Made by a program: the position numbers and the translations under genes
Assembly (NCBI RefSeq): GCF_021271205.1
Contig: NZ_JAIWKS010000006.1
Span: forward strand, 434,001-498,000
Direction: 5' to 3'
Origin: Pseudomonas uvaldensis
Lineage (GTDB): Bacteria; Pseudomonadota; Gammaproteobacteria; Pseudomonadales; Pseudomonadaceae
Length of the DNA stretch: 64,000 nt
The notes under the pieces: model-generated
The model's database searches: none
Seen by the model: the letters and a program-made list of their open reading frames with translations, nothing else
Told to the model about the DNA's origin: nothing
Shown: positions 32,247 through 40,847 of the stretch, piece by piece
How the letters are laid out: the number at the start of each line of letters is the position of its first letter
How positions within the stretch are numbered: position 1 is the first letter of the stretch

Positions 32247-34355
32247 TCAGAAACTCATGTCCACCTTGGTCCAGAAGGTGCGCCCCGGTTCGTTGATGGC
32301 TTGCGGGTCGCTCGCCGGGTAGCCGAACCCGGCGTTGCCGGCCAGGTTCAGGTGTTCGGCGTAGGCCTTGCCGAACAGGTTGTCGACGCCGCTGCTGACC
32401 TTCCAATGCGAGTTGATGCGGTACGCGCCGTTGAGAGAGAACACGCCGAAGCCCGAGCTCTTGCCATAGTCCTTGCCCACCACGTTGCCCTTGTTCTCGT
32501 CGACACGGTTCTGCGCCGCCACCACGCGCCACAGGGCGCCGGCGCTCCAGCGCTCTTCGCTGTAGGTCAGGCCCAGGCGCGCATCCAGCGGCGGCATTTG
32601 CGCCAGGGCGCTGCCGTCGCTGCTGTTCTTGCCCCAGGCATAGGCCAGGGTGGCGTCGGCTTTCCAGTGCTCGGTCAGCTTGTAGGCCGCGCCCAGCTCA
32701 CCGCCCATGATCCGGGCATCGATGTTCTCGGCCCGGGAAGTCGTCCCCATCATGCCGGGGGTGTAATCGAACAGGATGTAGTCGCGTACCTGCCCGACAT
32801 AACCCGACGCCCAGGCCTCCAGGGTTTCGCTCTTGTACTGCAGGCCGAAATCCAGCTGCGTGGTTTTCTCCGGCTTGATCGAGTCGAAAGCATTCACCGA
32901 GCCACTGGGGCCGGTGTTTGGCGAGAACAGCTCCCAGTAATCCGGAAAACGTTGTGCGTGGCCCAGGCCGGCATAAAGGGTAGTAGGGCTGTCGGCCAGA
33001 TCATGTTCGTAACGTACGAAACCGCTGGGCAGTGTGTCGGCGCGGGTTTCGTCGGCGGTGGGGTTGGGGCGGGACGACATGCCGGAGCCGATACTTTGCC
33101 GGTAATCCCTGGCCGAGGCGCGGTCGAGGCGGGCGCCGGTGATCAGCCTGTCGCGGTCGGCGGCGTACCACGTCAGTTCGCTGAACACGCCGTAGTTGTG
33201 GAAATCGGCGTCCTTGGTGCGGGGCAGGTCCTTGTAGGTATCGATGCCCATGCTGCTGCGCTGGCGATGTTCGTTGGTCTGGGCGTCCAGGCCGCTGATC
33301 AACTGCACGTCGGCCCAGCGCCAGGTGGCCTTGATCCGTGTACCGAGGGTCCGGCGATCAACGTTAGAGGCCATTGGCCCGGCCATCATTCCGGTGCCGG
33401 ATGGTGTGCGCAGCGTGTAGTTGTCCATCACATGGTCGGCGTAGTTGTAGTAGACCTGTGCCTCGATCTTATCCAGCACCTCGCCCAGGTTTGAACGTTC
33501 GAAGCGCAGCCCCAGACTTTCGCGTTTGAACTGCGAACCATCCATGCCGCGCCCCGCATAGCGCGCTTCGCCGTCGCCCTTGCCGGCGGTCAGTTCCAGC
33601 AGGGTATCGGCATCCGGCGTCCAGCCGAGGGTGACGTCGCCGTTCCATTTGTCGTAGCGCGACGGCACCGTGTCGTTATTGCCGTCGCGGTAATCGTCCG
33701 AGTGGGCGGTGTTGCCGATCACCCGGACATAACCCAGCGGACCACCGGCGGCAGCATCCAGCACTTTGTCGAAGCGGCCGTTGGAGCCAGCCAGCACGCT
33801 GGCGTTGACCCGGCTGCCGAGCTCGCCGAACTGCTCCGGTTCGCGGTCGAACAGGATGGTCCCGGCGGATGAGCCAGGGCCCCAGAGTACGGTTTGCGGG
33901 CCTTTGATGACGGTGAGCCTGTCGTAGGTTTCCGGTGATATGTAGGACGTCGGCGCGTCCATCCGCCCGGGACAGGCGCCCAGCAACATGCTGCCGTTGG
34001 TGAGGATATTCAGTCGCGAGCCGAACATGCCCCGCAGCACCGGGTCGCCATTGGTACCGCCATTACGCACCAGGGCGAAGCCGGGAATGGTCTTGAGGTA
34101 GTCACCGCCATCGCTGGCCGGTACCGGCTGGCGCGGGTCCTTGGGGTTGGTGACGACCGTCAGGGGCGAACTGGGGGCGATGGCGGTAATGACCGTCGGA
34201 CTCAATTCTTCGACCAGGCCCTCGTGATGGTCGTGTTCCTCGGCCAGTGTGTGGGGGGCGAGCAGAAGGCCGCATAACGCGGCGAGCGCGGAGCGTAAAG
34301 GGTGGCATCGAACCTGGGCGGTGCCCAATGCGATGCCGGCGGAAAACCTGGACAT
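32247..34355 (-). CDS. oprC: TonB-dependent copper receptor, OprC-like
   Basis: 702 residues. Signal region ending near HTLAEEHDHH, plug domain (about 65-190; DYLKTIPGFALVRNGGTNGD, LTVIKGPQTVLWGPGSSAGT) and a 22-strand barrel ending KVDMSF with a terminal Phe for BAM recognition. The copper ligands described for P. aeruginosa OprC, a CxxxM and an HxM motif, are both present: Cys128-PGR-Met132 (in LLGACPGRMDAPTS) and His308-Val-Met310 (in YADHVMDNY). The His-rich mature N-terminus may also bind copper. It imports Cu with TonB energy. It lies between the PepSY gene and DUF2946/PCu(A)C genes, all leftward. Confidence 0.93.
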   Translation of the reverse strand: MSRFSAGIALGTAQVRCHPLRSALAALCGLLLAPHTLAEEHDHHEGLVEELSPTVITAIAPSSPLTVVTNPKDPRQPVPASDGGDYLKTIPGFALVRNGGTNGDPVLRGMFGSRLNILTNGSMLLGACPGRMDAPTSYISPETYDRLTVIKGPQTVLWGPGSSAGTILFDREPEQFGELGSRVNASVLAGSNGRFDKVLDAAAGGPLGYVRVIGNTAHSDDYRDGNNDTVPSRYDKWNGDVTLGWTPDADTLLELTAGKGDGEARYAGRGMDGSQFKRESLGLRFERSNLGEVLDKIEAQVYYNYADHVMDNYTLRTPSGTGMMAGPMASNVDRRTLGTRIKATWRWADVQLISGLDAQTNEHRQRSSMGIDTYKDLPRTKDADFHNYGVFSELTWYAADRDRLITGARLDRASARDYRQSIGSGMSSRPNPTADETRADTLPSGFVRYEHDLADSPTTLYAGLGHAQRFPDYWELFSPNTGPSGSVNAFDSIKPEKTTQLDFGLQYKSETLEAWASGYVGQVRDYILFDYTPGMMGTTSRAENIDARIMGGELGAAYKLTEHWKADATLAYAWGKNSSDGSALAQMPPLDARLGLTYSEERWSAGALWRVVAAQNRVDENKGNVVGKDYGKSSGFGVFSLNGAYRINSHWKVSSGVDNLFGKAYAEHLNLAGNAGFGYPASDPQAINEPGRTFWTKVDMSF

Positions 34356-34439
34356 GATGATTCCATCGAACAGACGTAAACGACACGGTCGGGCAACCTG
34401 GGGCTGTCTTGTGCGACCGGGTGAAAGTAAGTGTCGGAT

Positions 34440-34877
34440 CTACGCGTCGAAGGGTGGTGCGCGGGTGCGGGCACCCGGGAAGAACGACGTCCGGGCATGG
34501 CCCAGGCGGGGGGAGGGGCTGGTGTAGGTAGTGGTCGTTGGGGTATCGAAAGCGGTGAAGGATTGTCCACCCGGCAGGGCGGGGCAATTGAACAGCAAAC
34601 TGCAATAGCCGCACTTCTCCCACAGCGCATGGTGTTCGCTCCGGGGCTGGCAGTGTTCGGCCGCCGGGGCTTCATGGGTCGCATGGGCACTCGGTGACAT
34701 GTCCATCGGCATGGACATATCCATGGACACGGCCATGGGTTGACCCATCGGCATCGACTGAGAAATCAGCGGACCGATGAAGATCATCAACATGGCAAAC
34801 AGGCTGATCCAGCTGCCGCGTGCCAGGCTCATCGACTGGCGGCGGGGTTTGGCTGGCCTGGTGCGGGGAAGACCCAT
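34440..34877 (-). CDS. DUF2946 family protein with Met/His-rich region
   Basis: 145 residues. Basic N-terminus, one membrane/signal helix (GSWISLFAMLMIFIGPLIS), then a striking Met-rich stretch (MPMGQPMAVSMDMSMPMDMS) and His residues (HATHE), then EKCGYCSLLFNCPALPGG, the DUF2946 cysteine signature. Met-rich and Cys motifs bind Cu(I). It sits 9 bases after the PCu(A)C gene and 84 before the receptor, so is very likely part of the copper-uptake unit. Exact role unknown. Confidence 0.85.
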   Translation of the reverse strand: MGLPRTRPAKPRRQSMSLARGSWISLFAMLMIFIGPLISQSMPMGQPMAVSMDMSMPMDMSPSAHATHEAPAAEHCQPRSEHHALWEKCGYCSLLFNCPALPGGQSFTAFDTPTTTTYTSPSPRLGHARTSFFPGARTRAPPFDA

Positions 34878-34886
34878 GGGCAGGTA

Positions 34887-35363
34887 TCAGTGCGTGTGGG
34901 TTTCGACCTGGGTGCCGTCGGAGGCTTTTTTCTGCACCGCAACCTCAACGGTGATGTCCCCGGCTTTCTCGAAATGCAGGGTCATGGGGAAACGCTTGCC
35001 GTCGCTCAGCGGGCTGCGGTCCTTCAGTTCAAGCAACATCACGTGATAGGCCATCGGCGCGAAGGTGACGGTGGCGCCCGGAGCGATCTCGACGACAGGC
35101 ACGGGTTGCATCTTCATCAGGTCGTCCTGCTTCACATGCTCGTGAAGCTCGGCCTTGCCGGCGATGGGAGCGTCGACGCTGAGCAGTTTATCGGCGGTGG
35201 TACCGGTGTTGTGGATCACGAAATATGCGGCCACGGTCGGCGCGTTCGGCGGCAGTTCCTGGGACCAGGGATGGCCGATTTCGAGCTGGCCCACCTTGTA
35301 TTGGTGAGCTTGGGCGAAGCCAACGGGAAGCAGCAGGGCGAGCAGAATAAGTTTCTTCAACAT
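34887..35363 (-). CDS. Periplasmic copper chaperone PCu(A)C
   Basis: 158 residues from the ATG at 35363. Signal peptide MLKKLILLALLLPVGFAQA. The mature cupredoxin-like domain contains the Cu(I) motif H-x10-M-x21-H-x-M exactly: His74, Met85, His107, Met109 (LHEHVKQDDLMKMQ and APMAYHVML). PCu(A)C proteins hold periplasmic copper, often for the CuA site of oxidases. The acidic/His C-terminus (TQVETHTH) may add sites. It lies between two DUF2946 genes on the same strand. Confidence 0.94.
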   Translation of the reverse strand: MLKKLILLALLLPVGFAQAHQYKVGQLEIGHPWSQELPPNAPTVAAYFVIHNTGTTADKLLSVDAPIAGKAELHEHVKQDDLMKMQPVPVVEIAPGATVTFAPMAYHVMLLELKDRSPLSDGKRFPMTLHFEKAGDITVEVAVQKKASDGTQVETHTH

Positions 35364-35409
35364 GACAATTCTCCGGAACGATTCAAGGCGCAGATGTTTG
35401 CGAAAGGAA

Positions 35410-35808
35410 TCAGGCCAGAGGTGAAGCACGGGGATTGAGGCTCGGCCATTGCTGGCGTGGCGTAGGACTGTCCAGTGCCGGGGGGATGACACCGCCCTGG
35501 ACCGGCCGGGCATCGAGATACAACTGCGGGGCTTGACCGGCGAGCGCCACCGACGCTGGCGAACCCGAGCAGCACCAGCAATGCTGCATCGTCGAGTGGT
35601 CGTCCTTCGACGGCGTGCCCTGCTCGAACTTGCCCAGGGAGATCGCCACCATCTTCGTGCCGCTGGACGAACAGAAGCTGCCCCACAACAGCTGCTCGAC
35701 CGGCGCATTCATGCTCGCCCCGGCGGCGCCGGACAGCGGCATGGCAAGCATGTTGAACAGCACTGCGAAGCAGGCGATCCAGGCAAATGCAAGCCGTTGT
35801 CGGGACAT
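35410..35808 (-). CDS. DUF2946 family protein, first gene of the copper cluster
   Basis: 132 residues. Signal-like start MSRQRLAFAWIACFAVLFNM, then a region with PVEQLLWGSFCSSSGTKMVA and the cluster MQHCWCCSGS, a potential copper-binding cysteine motif. 46 bases before the PCu(A)C gene. As the most upstream gene of five same-strand genes, its upstream region (35809-35966) should carry the operon promoter; TAAATA on the minus strand near 35850 is a possible -10. Confidence 0.85.
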   Translation of the reverse strand: MSRQRLAFAWIACFAVLFNMLAMPLSGAAGASMNAPVEQLLWGSFCSSSGTKMVAISLGKFEQGTPSKDDHSTMQHCWCCSGSPASVALAGQAPQLYLDARPVQGGVIPPALDSPTPRQQWPSLNPRASPLA

Positions 35809-35966
35809 GGGGCAATCCGCTCGGTTGGGCGATCAGGTGGCGGTATTTAGCCTGATCGGGGGGCAGAAGTAAAAAAGGCGTGTGCGGTGTAGGGTCGCAG
35901 GGTTTGGGTTAACAGTAGCAATAGATTAGGCGCGGGGGATGTCGCGACGGTGCGATATCGTATATT

Positions 35967-36290
35967 TCAATGCGCCGGCACAGCATGTACCTGCATATTG
36001 ACCCTCAGTGTTGTGCGTATCACCGCAAAAATTGCTGCCAGATTGTCCATGCTTGGGTTGCCCTTGGCCGAGAGCATTCGATGCAAGCTTTTGCTGGGTT
36101 TAGAGGTTTCCTTGGCCAGCTCTTCGAAACCAACGGTAGCATTGACGAGATCACGGAGAATCATCCTAGCCATCTCCGGCTCTCCATTTAGAAACAGGGT
36201 GGCGGCCTCATCCAGCAGGATCTGAGCGAATTCAGGATCACGCTGCGCGCGTTCGGCAATTGTATGTTTATAGCTTCGAGTTAGAGCCAT
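35967..36290 (-). CDS. Antitoxin-like helix-turn-helix protein (toxin partner truncated)
   Basis: 107 residues. Start MALTRSYKHTIAERAQRDPE, then ARMILRDLVNATVGFEELAK and KPSKSLHRMLSAKGNPSMDN, the pattern of the short HTH antitoxins that follow RelE/HigB-like toxins (MALTRDFK... families). The HTH lies in about 50-85. In the usual operon a toxin of about 100 residues precedes it; here only a 30-codon stub is left upstream. The product probably still binds its own operator. Its stop codon lies in an AT-rich gap after the copper cluster. Confidence 0.82.
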   Translation of the reverse strand: MALTRSYKHTIAERAQRDPEFAQILLDEAATLFLNGEPEMARMILRDLVNATVGFEELAKETSKPSKSLHRMLSAKGNPSMDNLAAIFAVIRTTLRVNMQVHAVPAH

Positions 36291-36294
36291 TGCG

Positions 36295-36387
36295 TTACTT
36301 GTACGCCGCTTGGTTGTCCAGACTGGAATACCAGCGCTGGAACGGGCTTGTATCGTTGTCTTGTATGTATTCTTCGAGTGTGATCAC
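36295..36387 (-). pseudogene. Remnant of a RelE/HigB-like toxin gene (30 codons)
   Basis: From a GTG at 36387 the frame reads VITLEEYIQDNDTSPFQRWY then SSLDNQAAYK and a TAA at 36295, four bases before the antitoxin ATG. The LEEY...SPFxxWxxSLDxQAA pattern is the N-terminus of the toxin that normally precedes this antitoxin type, but the remaining 70 or so residues are missing. The terminal YK could be the toxin's native C-terminus joined by an internal deletion, since these toxins often end in a DYK-like tail. Confidence 0.65.
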
Positions 36388-36401
36388 GTTCGGCCTTGAA
36401 G

Positions 36402-36417
36402 GTAACAAATAGGTTAC
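36402..36417. promoter_or_regulatory. Candidate operator of the toxin remnant/antitoxin unit
   Basis: GTAAC-AAATAG-GTTAC, a 5-bp inverted repeat just upstream of the toxin-stub start at 36387. Its position fits autoregulation by the HTH antitoxin; not tested. Confidence 0.35.
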
Positions 36418-36443
36418 TGTTCATGCAAGGCCGCGATCTTGGC

Positions 36444-37169
36444 TCATAAGCTTGAAGGCGCCAACGCCGTATATGTTTCTTCAAGCGTCAAAAACACCCT
36501 GTCCACCCCTGGCAACACCGGCCGTTTCAACACCAACACCGGCACCCCACGCTCCCGCGCCACCTCCAGCTTCGGCTCAGTAGCCGTGCTTCCGCTGTTC
36601 TTGCTGATCAGCACATCGATCTGTCGCCGCTCGAACAATACGCGCTCGTCTTCGAGGTGAAAGGGTCCGCGTGCGCCGATGACTTCGCATCGTTCGTTAC
36701 CGGGGTAGACGTCCAGGGCGCGCAAGGTCCAGAACTGCTCTGGCGGGATTTCGTGCAGGTGTTGCAGCGGTTCGCGGCCCAGGGTGAACAGGGGGCGGCG
36801 AAAGGGTTTCAGGGCCTGGATCAGTTCGGCCCAGTCGGCCACGTCGCGCCAGTCGTCGCCGGCCTGGGGCTGCCAGGCCGGACGGCGCAGGGCCCAGCAG
36901 GGAATGCCGCAGACGCGGGCTGCGTGGGCGGCGTTGTGGCTGATCTGCGCGGCGTAGGGGTGGGTGGCGTCAAGCAGCAGGTCGATGCCTTGTTCGCGGA
37001 TGAACTGCGCCAGCCCTTCGGCACCGCCGAAGCCGCCGACGCGCACCTGGCAAGTCAGGTCCGTCGGGACGCGGCCGATGCCCGCCAGGCTGTAGATGTG
37101 TTGCGGTCCTAGCGTTCGGGCGATGGCCAGGGCTTCAGTGATGCCGCCCAACAGTAGGATACGTTTCAT
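36444..37169 (-). CDS. cobK: Precorrin-6A reductase CobK
   Basis: 241 residues from the ATG at 37169 (MKRILLLGGITEALAIARTL). Rossmann-type N-terminus with LLGGITEALAIA, then the substrate-site patches LLLDATHPYAAQISHNAA and ISKNSGSTATEPKLEVARER near the C-terminus, all conserved in CobK/CbiJ. NADPH-dependent reduction of precorrin-6A (or the cobalt form). Its start overlaps the cbiD stop (ATGA), placing it last in the leftward cobL-cbiD-cobK operon. Confidence 0.95.
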   Translation of the reverse strand: MKRILLLGGITEALAIARTLGPQHIYSLAGIGRVPTDLTCQVRVGGFGGAEGLAQFIREQGIDLLLDATHPYAAQISHNAAHAARVCGIPCWALRRPAWQPQAGDDWRDVADWAELIQALKPFRRPLFTLGREPLQHLHEIPPEQFWTLRALDVYPGNERCEVIGARGPFHLEDERVLFERRQIDVLISKNSGSTATEPKLEVARERGVPVLVLKRPVLPGVDRVFLTLEETYTALAPSSL

Positions 37170-38263
37170 TTCAGTGATCCTGCATGGCCGACGATGCCGC
37201 CCTGGCGGTCGATGGCGAAGACTTCCACCTGGACCTCGGCCGGTACGATGCTGCGGACGAAGGCCAGGGCGTGCTCGCATACCACGTCGCCGAGGACGAT
37301 GCCGGCGGCGCTGGCCATCGCCAGGGCTTGCTGGCTGGTGTTGGCGTCGCGGATACCTTGTTGCAATGCTTCATCGGCGCCGATACTGGCTGCCCAGTCA
37401 GCCAGTTGGGGCAGGTCAATGCTTGAGTGACGGCTATGCAAATCCATGTGGCCGGCGGCAAGCTTGCTGATCTTGCCAAAGCCACCGCACAGGCTGAGTT
37501 TTTCCACCGGGACCTTGCGCACATGCTTGAGCACGGCACCGACGAAATCGCCCATCTCGATCAGGGCGATTTCCGGCAGGTTGTAGACCCGGCGCATGGT
37601 GTCTTCGCTGGCGTTGCCAGTGCAGGCGGCGATGTGCAGGTAGCCGTTGGTCTTCGCCACGTCGATGCCCTGGTGGATCGAGGCAATATAGGCCGCGCAG
37701 GAAAAAGGCCGGACGATGCCGCTGGTGCCGAGGATCGACAAACCGCCGAGAATCCCCAGCCGAGGGTTCATGGTTTTCAGCGCCAAGGCTTCGCCGCCCT
37801 CGACATTGACCGTGACCTCGAAGCCGCCGGCGTAGCCGGTTTCCACCGCCAGCCGACCGAGGTGATCGCTGATCATCTGGCGCGGCACCGGGTTGATCGC
37901 CGGCTCACCGACCGCCAGCACCAGGCCGGGGCGTGTCACGGTACCGACGCCGCGCCCGGCCAGGAAACGTACCCCCGGCTCGGTCAACAGGCGCACCTGG
38001 GAAAACAGCAATGCGCCGTGGGTAACGTCCGGATCGTCACCGGCATCCTTGATTGTGCCGGCCTCGGCGCCCTGTTCGGTCAGCCGACAGAACTCCAGGC
38101 GCATCTGCACCTGTCTGCCCTTGGGCAGCACGATTTCCACGGCATCGGCACAACTGCCGCCCAGCAACAGGCGCGCCGCCGCGAGGCTGGTGGCCGTGGC
38201 GCAACTGCCGGTGGTCAGGCCACTGCGCAGGGGGGCAGGTTGTTCGGCGGTTTCGTCACGCAT
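37166..38263 (-). CDS. cbiD: Cobalt-precorrin-5B C1-methyltransferase CbiD
   Basis: 365 residues. CbiD family: N-terminal LRSGLTTGSCATATSLAAAR, GRGVGTVTRPGLVLAVGEPA, LGILGGLSILGTSGIVRPFS, and a C-terminal part with CGGFGKISKLAAGHMDLHSR. SAM-dependent methylation at C1 of the corrin ring. CbiD is usually tied to the cobalt-early route, yet here it lies with CobG-type genes of the oxygen-dependent route and no cobF is present, so it probably replaces CobF. Overlaps cobL (8 bases) and cobK. Confidence 0.95.
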   Translation of the reverse strand: MRDETAEQPAPLRSGLTTGSCATATSLAAARLLLGGSCADAVEIVLPKGRQVQMRLEFCRLTEQGAEAGTIKDAGDDPDVTHGALLFSQVRLLTEPGVRFLAGRGVGTVTRPGLVLAVGEPAINPVPRQMISDHLGRLAVETGYAGGFEVTVNVEGGEALALKTMNPRLGILGGLSILGTSGIVRPFSCAAYIASIHQGIDVAKTNGYLHIAACTGNASEDTMRRVYNLPEIALIEMGDFVGAVLKHVRKVPVEKLSLCGGFGKISKLAAGHMDLHSRHSSIDLPQLADWAASIGADEALQQGIRDANTSQQALAMASAAGIVLGDVVCEHALAFVRSIVPAEVQVEVFAIDRQGGIVGHAGSLK

Positions 38264-39467
38264 CGAGAGGTTTTACCAGCTCCAGCAGGGTGATCGGCAG
38301 CGCCTGGCGCCACGTGTCGAACTCGCCCAGTGGTTGGGCCTGGGCGACGTGAATGCGGGTCAGTTCGCCGCCGTGACGTTCGCGCCAGTCCATCAGCGTC
38401 ATCTCGCTTTGCAGGGTCACGGCGTTCGCCACCAGTCGTCCGCCGGGCTTGAGCCGGTCCCAGCAGGCGTCAAGCACGCCTTCGCGGGTCACTCCGCCAC
38501 CGATGAAGATGGCGTCCGGCGGCTCCAGCCCTTCGAGGGCCTGGGGCGCTCGCCCACGAATCAATTGCAGGCCCGGCACGCCGAGGGTGTCGCGATTCCG
38601 CTCGATCAACCCTTGGCGCCCTTCGTCGGCTTCAATCGCCAGGGCCCGGCAACTGGGGTGGGTGCGCATCCATTCAATGCCGATGGAGCCGCTGCCAGCG
38701 CCCACGTCCCACAGCAATTCGCCTGGTAGCGGGGCGAGGCGGGCCAGGGTGATTGCGCGCACGTCGCGCTTGGTCAATTGGCCGTCGTGTTCGAACGCGC
38801 TGTCCGGCAGACCGGCCAGACGAGACAGGCGCGATGTGTGGAGCTCGGCCCGGCATTCGACGGCGATCAGGTTCAGGTCGGCGATGGTCGGGTCGGACCA
38901 TTGCGCGGCGCAGTTTTCGATGCGTCGTTCCGCCGGGCCGCCGAGGTGTTCAAGCACGGTCATCGGGCTGGGGCCGAAGCCGCGTTCGCGTAGCAGCGCT
39001 GCCACCGCGGCCGGGCTGTGCCGGTCATTGCTCAATATCACCAACCTGACGCCTGTGGACAAATGGGCGTTGAGCACGGCCAGGGGACGCGCAACCAACG
39101 ACAGAGTGACCACGTCCTGCAATGGCCAACCCATGCGTGCCGCCGCCAGCGAACAGGAGGATGGGGCAGGGAAGACTTGCATCTGGTCAGTCGGGAGCTG
39201 TCTGGCCAGGCTGGCGCCCACGCCGTAGAACATCGGGTCGCCGCTGGCCAGCACGCACACCGGCTCTCCCCGCCGCGTCAGCAGCGTTTCGAGGGAAAAC
39301 GGGCTGGGCCATGGCTCCCGTTCGCCGCGGATGCATGCAGGCAATAGCGCCAGCTGACGGGCGCTGCCGACGATGCGCGAGGCTTGCAGCAAGGCGTGGC
39401 GGGCCGCGCGGCCCAGACCTTTGAAGCCGTCTTCACCGATGCCCACGATCGTCAGCCAGGGGGTCAT
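38256..39467 (-). CDS. cobL: Precorrin-6Y C5,15-methyltransferase (decarboxylating) CobL
   Basis: 403 residues, a fusion of CbiE (N-terminal, about 1-205; LTIVGIGEDGFKGLGRAARH, VCVLASGDPMFYGVGASLAR) and CbiT (C-terminal, about 220-400; LWDVGAGSGSIGIEWMRTHP, IFIGGGVTREGVLDACW). The two domains methylate C5 and C15 and decarboxylate the acetate at C12. First gene of the leftward cob operon; its upstream gap holds REP units. Confidence 0.96.
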   Translation of the reverse strand: MTPWLTIVGIGEDGFKGLGRAARHALLQASRIVGSARQLALLPACIRGEREPWPSPFSLETLLTRRGEPVCVLASGDPMFYGVGASLARQLPTDQMQVFPAPSSCSLAAARMGWPLQDVVTLSLVARPLAVLNAHLSTGVRLVILSNDRHSPAAVAALLRERGFGPSPMTVLEHLGGPAERRIENCAAQWSDPTIADLNLIAVECRAELHTSRLSRLAGLPDSAFEHDGQLTKRDVRAITLARLAPLPGELLWDVGAGSGSIGIEWMRTHPSCRALAIEADEGRQGLIERNRDTLGVPGLQLIRGRAPQALEGLEPPDAIFIGGGVTREGVLDACWDRLKPGGRLVANAVTLQSEMTLMDWRERHGGELTRIHVAQAQPLGEFDTWRQALPITLLELVKPLDA

Positions 39468-39543
39468 CTTTGTTCCTCGTGTGGATGGGGTTGTCCTGCG
39501 TGCCTGTCAGGCTGCGAACCGGGCCGCCATCATACCGCGAACC

Positions 39544-39635
39544 TGTGGGAGCGAGCTCTGCTCGCGATAGCGGCCTGTCATTCGACATCTGCATCGACTT
39601 ATTCACTGCCATCGCGAGCAGGCTCGCTCCCACTG
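39544..39635. repeat. REP pair between cobL and the zeta-toxin-like gene
   Basis: CTGTGGGAGCGAGCTCTGCT and inverted ATCGCGAGCAGGCTCGCTCC with about 45 bases between them. Confidence 0.85.
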
Positions 39636-39690
39636 GATTTGCGCGGCGATCCCAAGGCGCGGCGGCGCATTCGACACTACTGTTCCTGGC

Positions 39691-40596
39691 TCATCGATAG
39701 ACATACCTGAGGATATAAGCGTACAGGTCATTGAAAACAGACTCGGGCACATGGTCAGCGTGAATCTGCGCCTTGGACAACGCCAGGTGGCATTCCTTGA
39801 CCATTTCCTCCCGATCACCAATGAGGTGGAGGCGATTATTGACGATGGGCTCGAAAACACTTGTGTAGGCTACCTTGGAACCACTGATGACCACGGCGCC
39901 GCCTGACCTTTGGCTATAGAGGCTCTGGACGCGCAGGACACGTTCTTTCAAGGGGCCGAACCCGCGTTCATACAGGAAAATCTGCGAGCCGCTGACCGCC
40001 TTGGCGGCCGTCTCGAAGGCGTGGATGGTCGCCTGGGCGTTACCGAGGCTGGCGTTCAGCGCCGAGAGCGGGACAAACCGTTCCATTTCCTGCTTTTCCA
40101 GGCTCTTGAGTGCGCGCTGGATGCTCGACAGGTGGGCGAAGGCTTTCTTGCAGGCGATGATGTGGGTTTCGAACTGATACCCGGCAGCCGTCGCCGCCGG
40201 GGGGAAGGCGGCGAAATCAAGGCTGTCGAACGCACACTCCATGATGATGTTGTATTTGCATTGGAAAGCTTTCTCGAAGATTTTCGTGCCGATGTCCCGG
40301 ACGAATGCTTCCGTATGTTCATAAGCGTGCAGTACGCCGTGCTTGATCATCCGGGCGTACTGCGGATGTTTCTCACGGTACTCGGGCAGGTACAGGCGTA
40401 CGTAGTTGTCGTAGCGTCCGGTGGGCAGAAGGCTTTTTTCCAGCAGGTAGGTTTTACCCGAGCCTTGGGACCCGGCGGTAATCAGCATTTTGGGAACCGT
40501 TTCGGCCGTGATGCCCTTCAACAGCGTGGCAATGATCTCGTCATACGCCGCGGTGACCTGCGCGGGGGTGTAGGCGTAATTCAGGGTAGATGACAT
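39691..40596 (-). CDS. Zeta-toxin family kinase-like protein without visible antitoxin
   Basis: 301 residues. P-loop GSQGSGKT at 42-49 after TVPKMLITA, then YVRLYLPEYREKHPQYARMI and a second block IMECAFDSLDFAAF, as in zeta/PezT-like proteins that phosphorylate UDP-N-acetylglucosamine. Compared with PezT, an N-terminal helical extension of about 35 residues is present. No epsilon/PezA-type antitoxin ORF lies on either side; the 250 bp upstream holds none I can see. It may use an internal or distant antitoxin, or be a non-toxic zeta-like kinase. It separates the leftward and rightward cob operons. Confidence 0.78.
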   Translation of the reverse strand: MSSTLNYAYTPAQVTAAYDEIIATLLKGITAETVPKMLITAGSQGSGKTYLLEKSLLPTGRYDNYVRLYLPEYREKHPQYARMIKHGVLHAYEHTEAFVRDIGTKIFEKAFQCKYNIIMECAFDSLDFAAFPPAATAAGYQFETHIIACKKAFAHLSSIQRALKSLEKQEMERFVPLSALNASLGNAQATIHAFETAAKAVSGSQIFLYERGFGPLKERVLRVQSLYSQRSGGAVVISGSKVAYTSVFEPIVNNRLHLIGDREEMVKECHLALSKAQIHADHVPESVFNDLYAYILRYVYR

Positions 40597-40774
40597 TCCT
40601 TGATTTCCTTATCGAGGATCGGTGTTAAGTGAGGCCTTGCTCCTTGAATGAAGCGGGTCTGCCGGTTTTGTTCAAACAGGCCTTGATTGCAAGATATGTA
40701 GACCGCCGCAGAACCTTTGCGGGACGGGTCTGCCTATTTGTCACTGCGCATGACTGAAACCGACCGGCAGGCTT

Positions 40775-40803
40775 TTCATGACGCCCGTCAAAGCAGGCAT
40801 AAT
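40775..40803 (+). promoter_or_regulatory. Possible promoter of cobGHIJ
   Basis: CATAAT (-10, 5 of 6) at 40798-40803 with a poor -35 (TTCATG) 17 bases upstream, 44 bases before the cobG TTG. No cobalamin riboswitch core was recognised in 40597-40847. Confidence 0.3.
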
Positions 40804-40847
40804 GGCGGTCCTTCGCCGATGCGGCGCGCTGATCGACCGGTTTTCCC

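Noticed and set aside
36281..36484. 67-codon frame overlapping the toxin stub
   Set aside because: The stub lies in a different frame and matches the toxin family; this frame does not.
40597..40847. Cobalamin riboswitch or small antitoxin gene between the zeta-toxin-like gene and cobG
   Set aside because: No aptamer core was recognised, and no open frame with a plausible ribosome site and antitoxin-like composition exists there.
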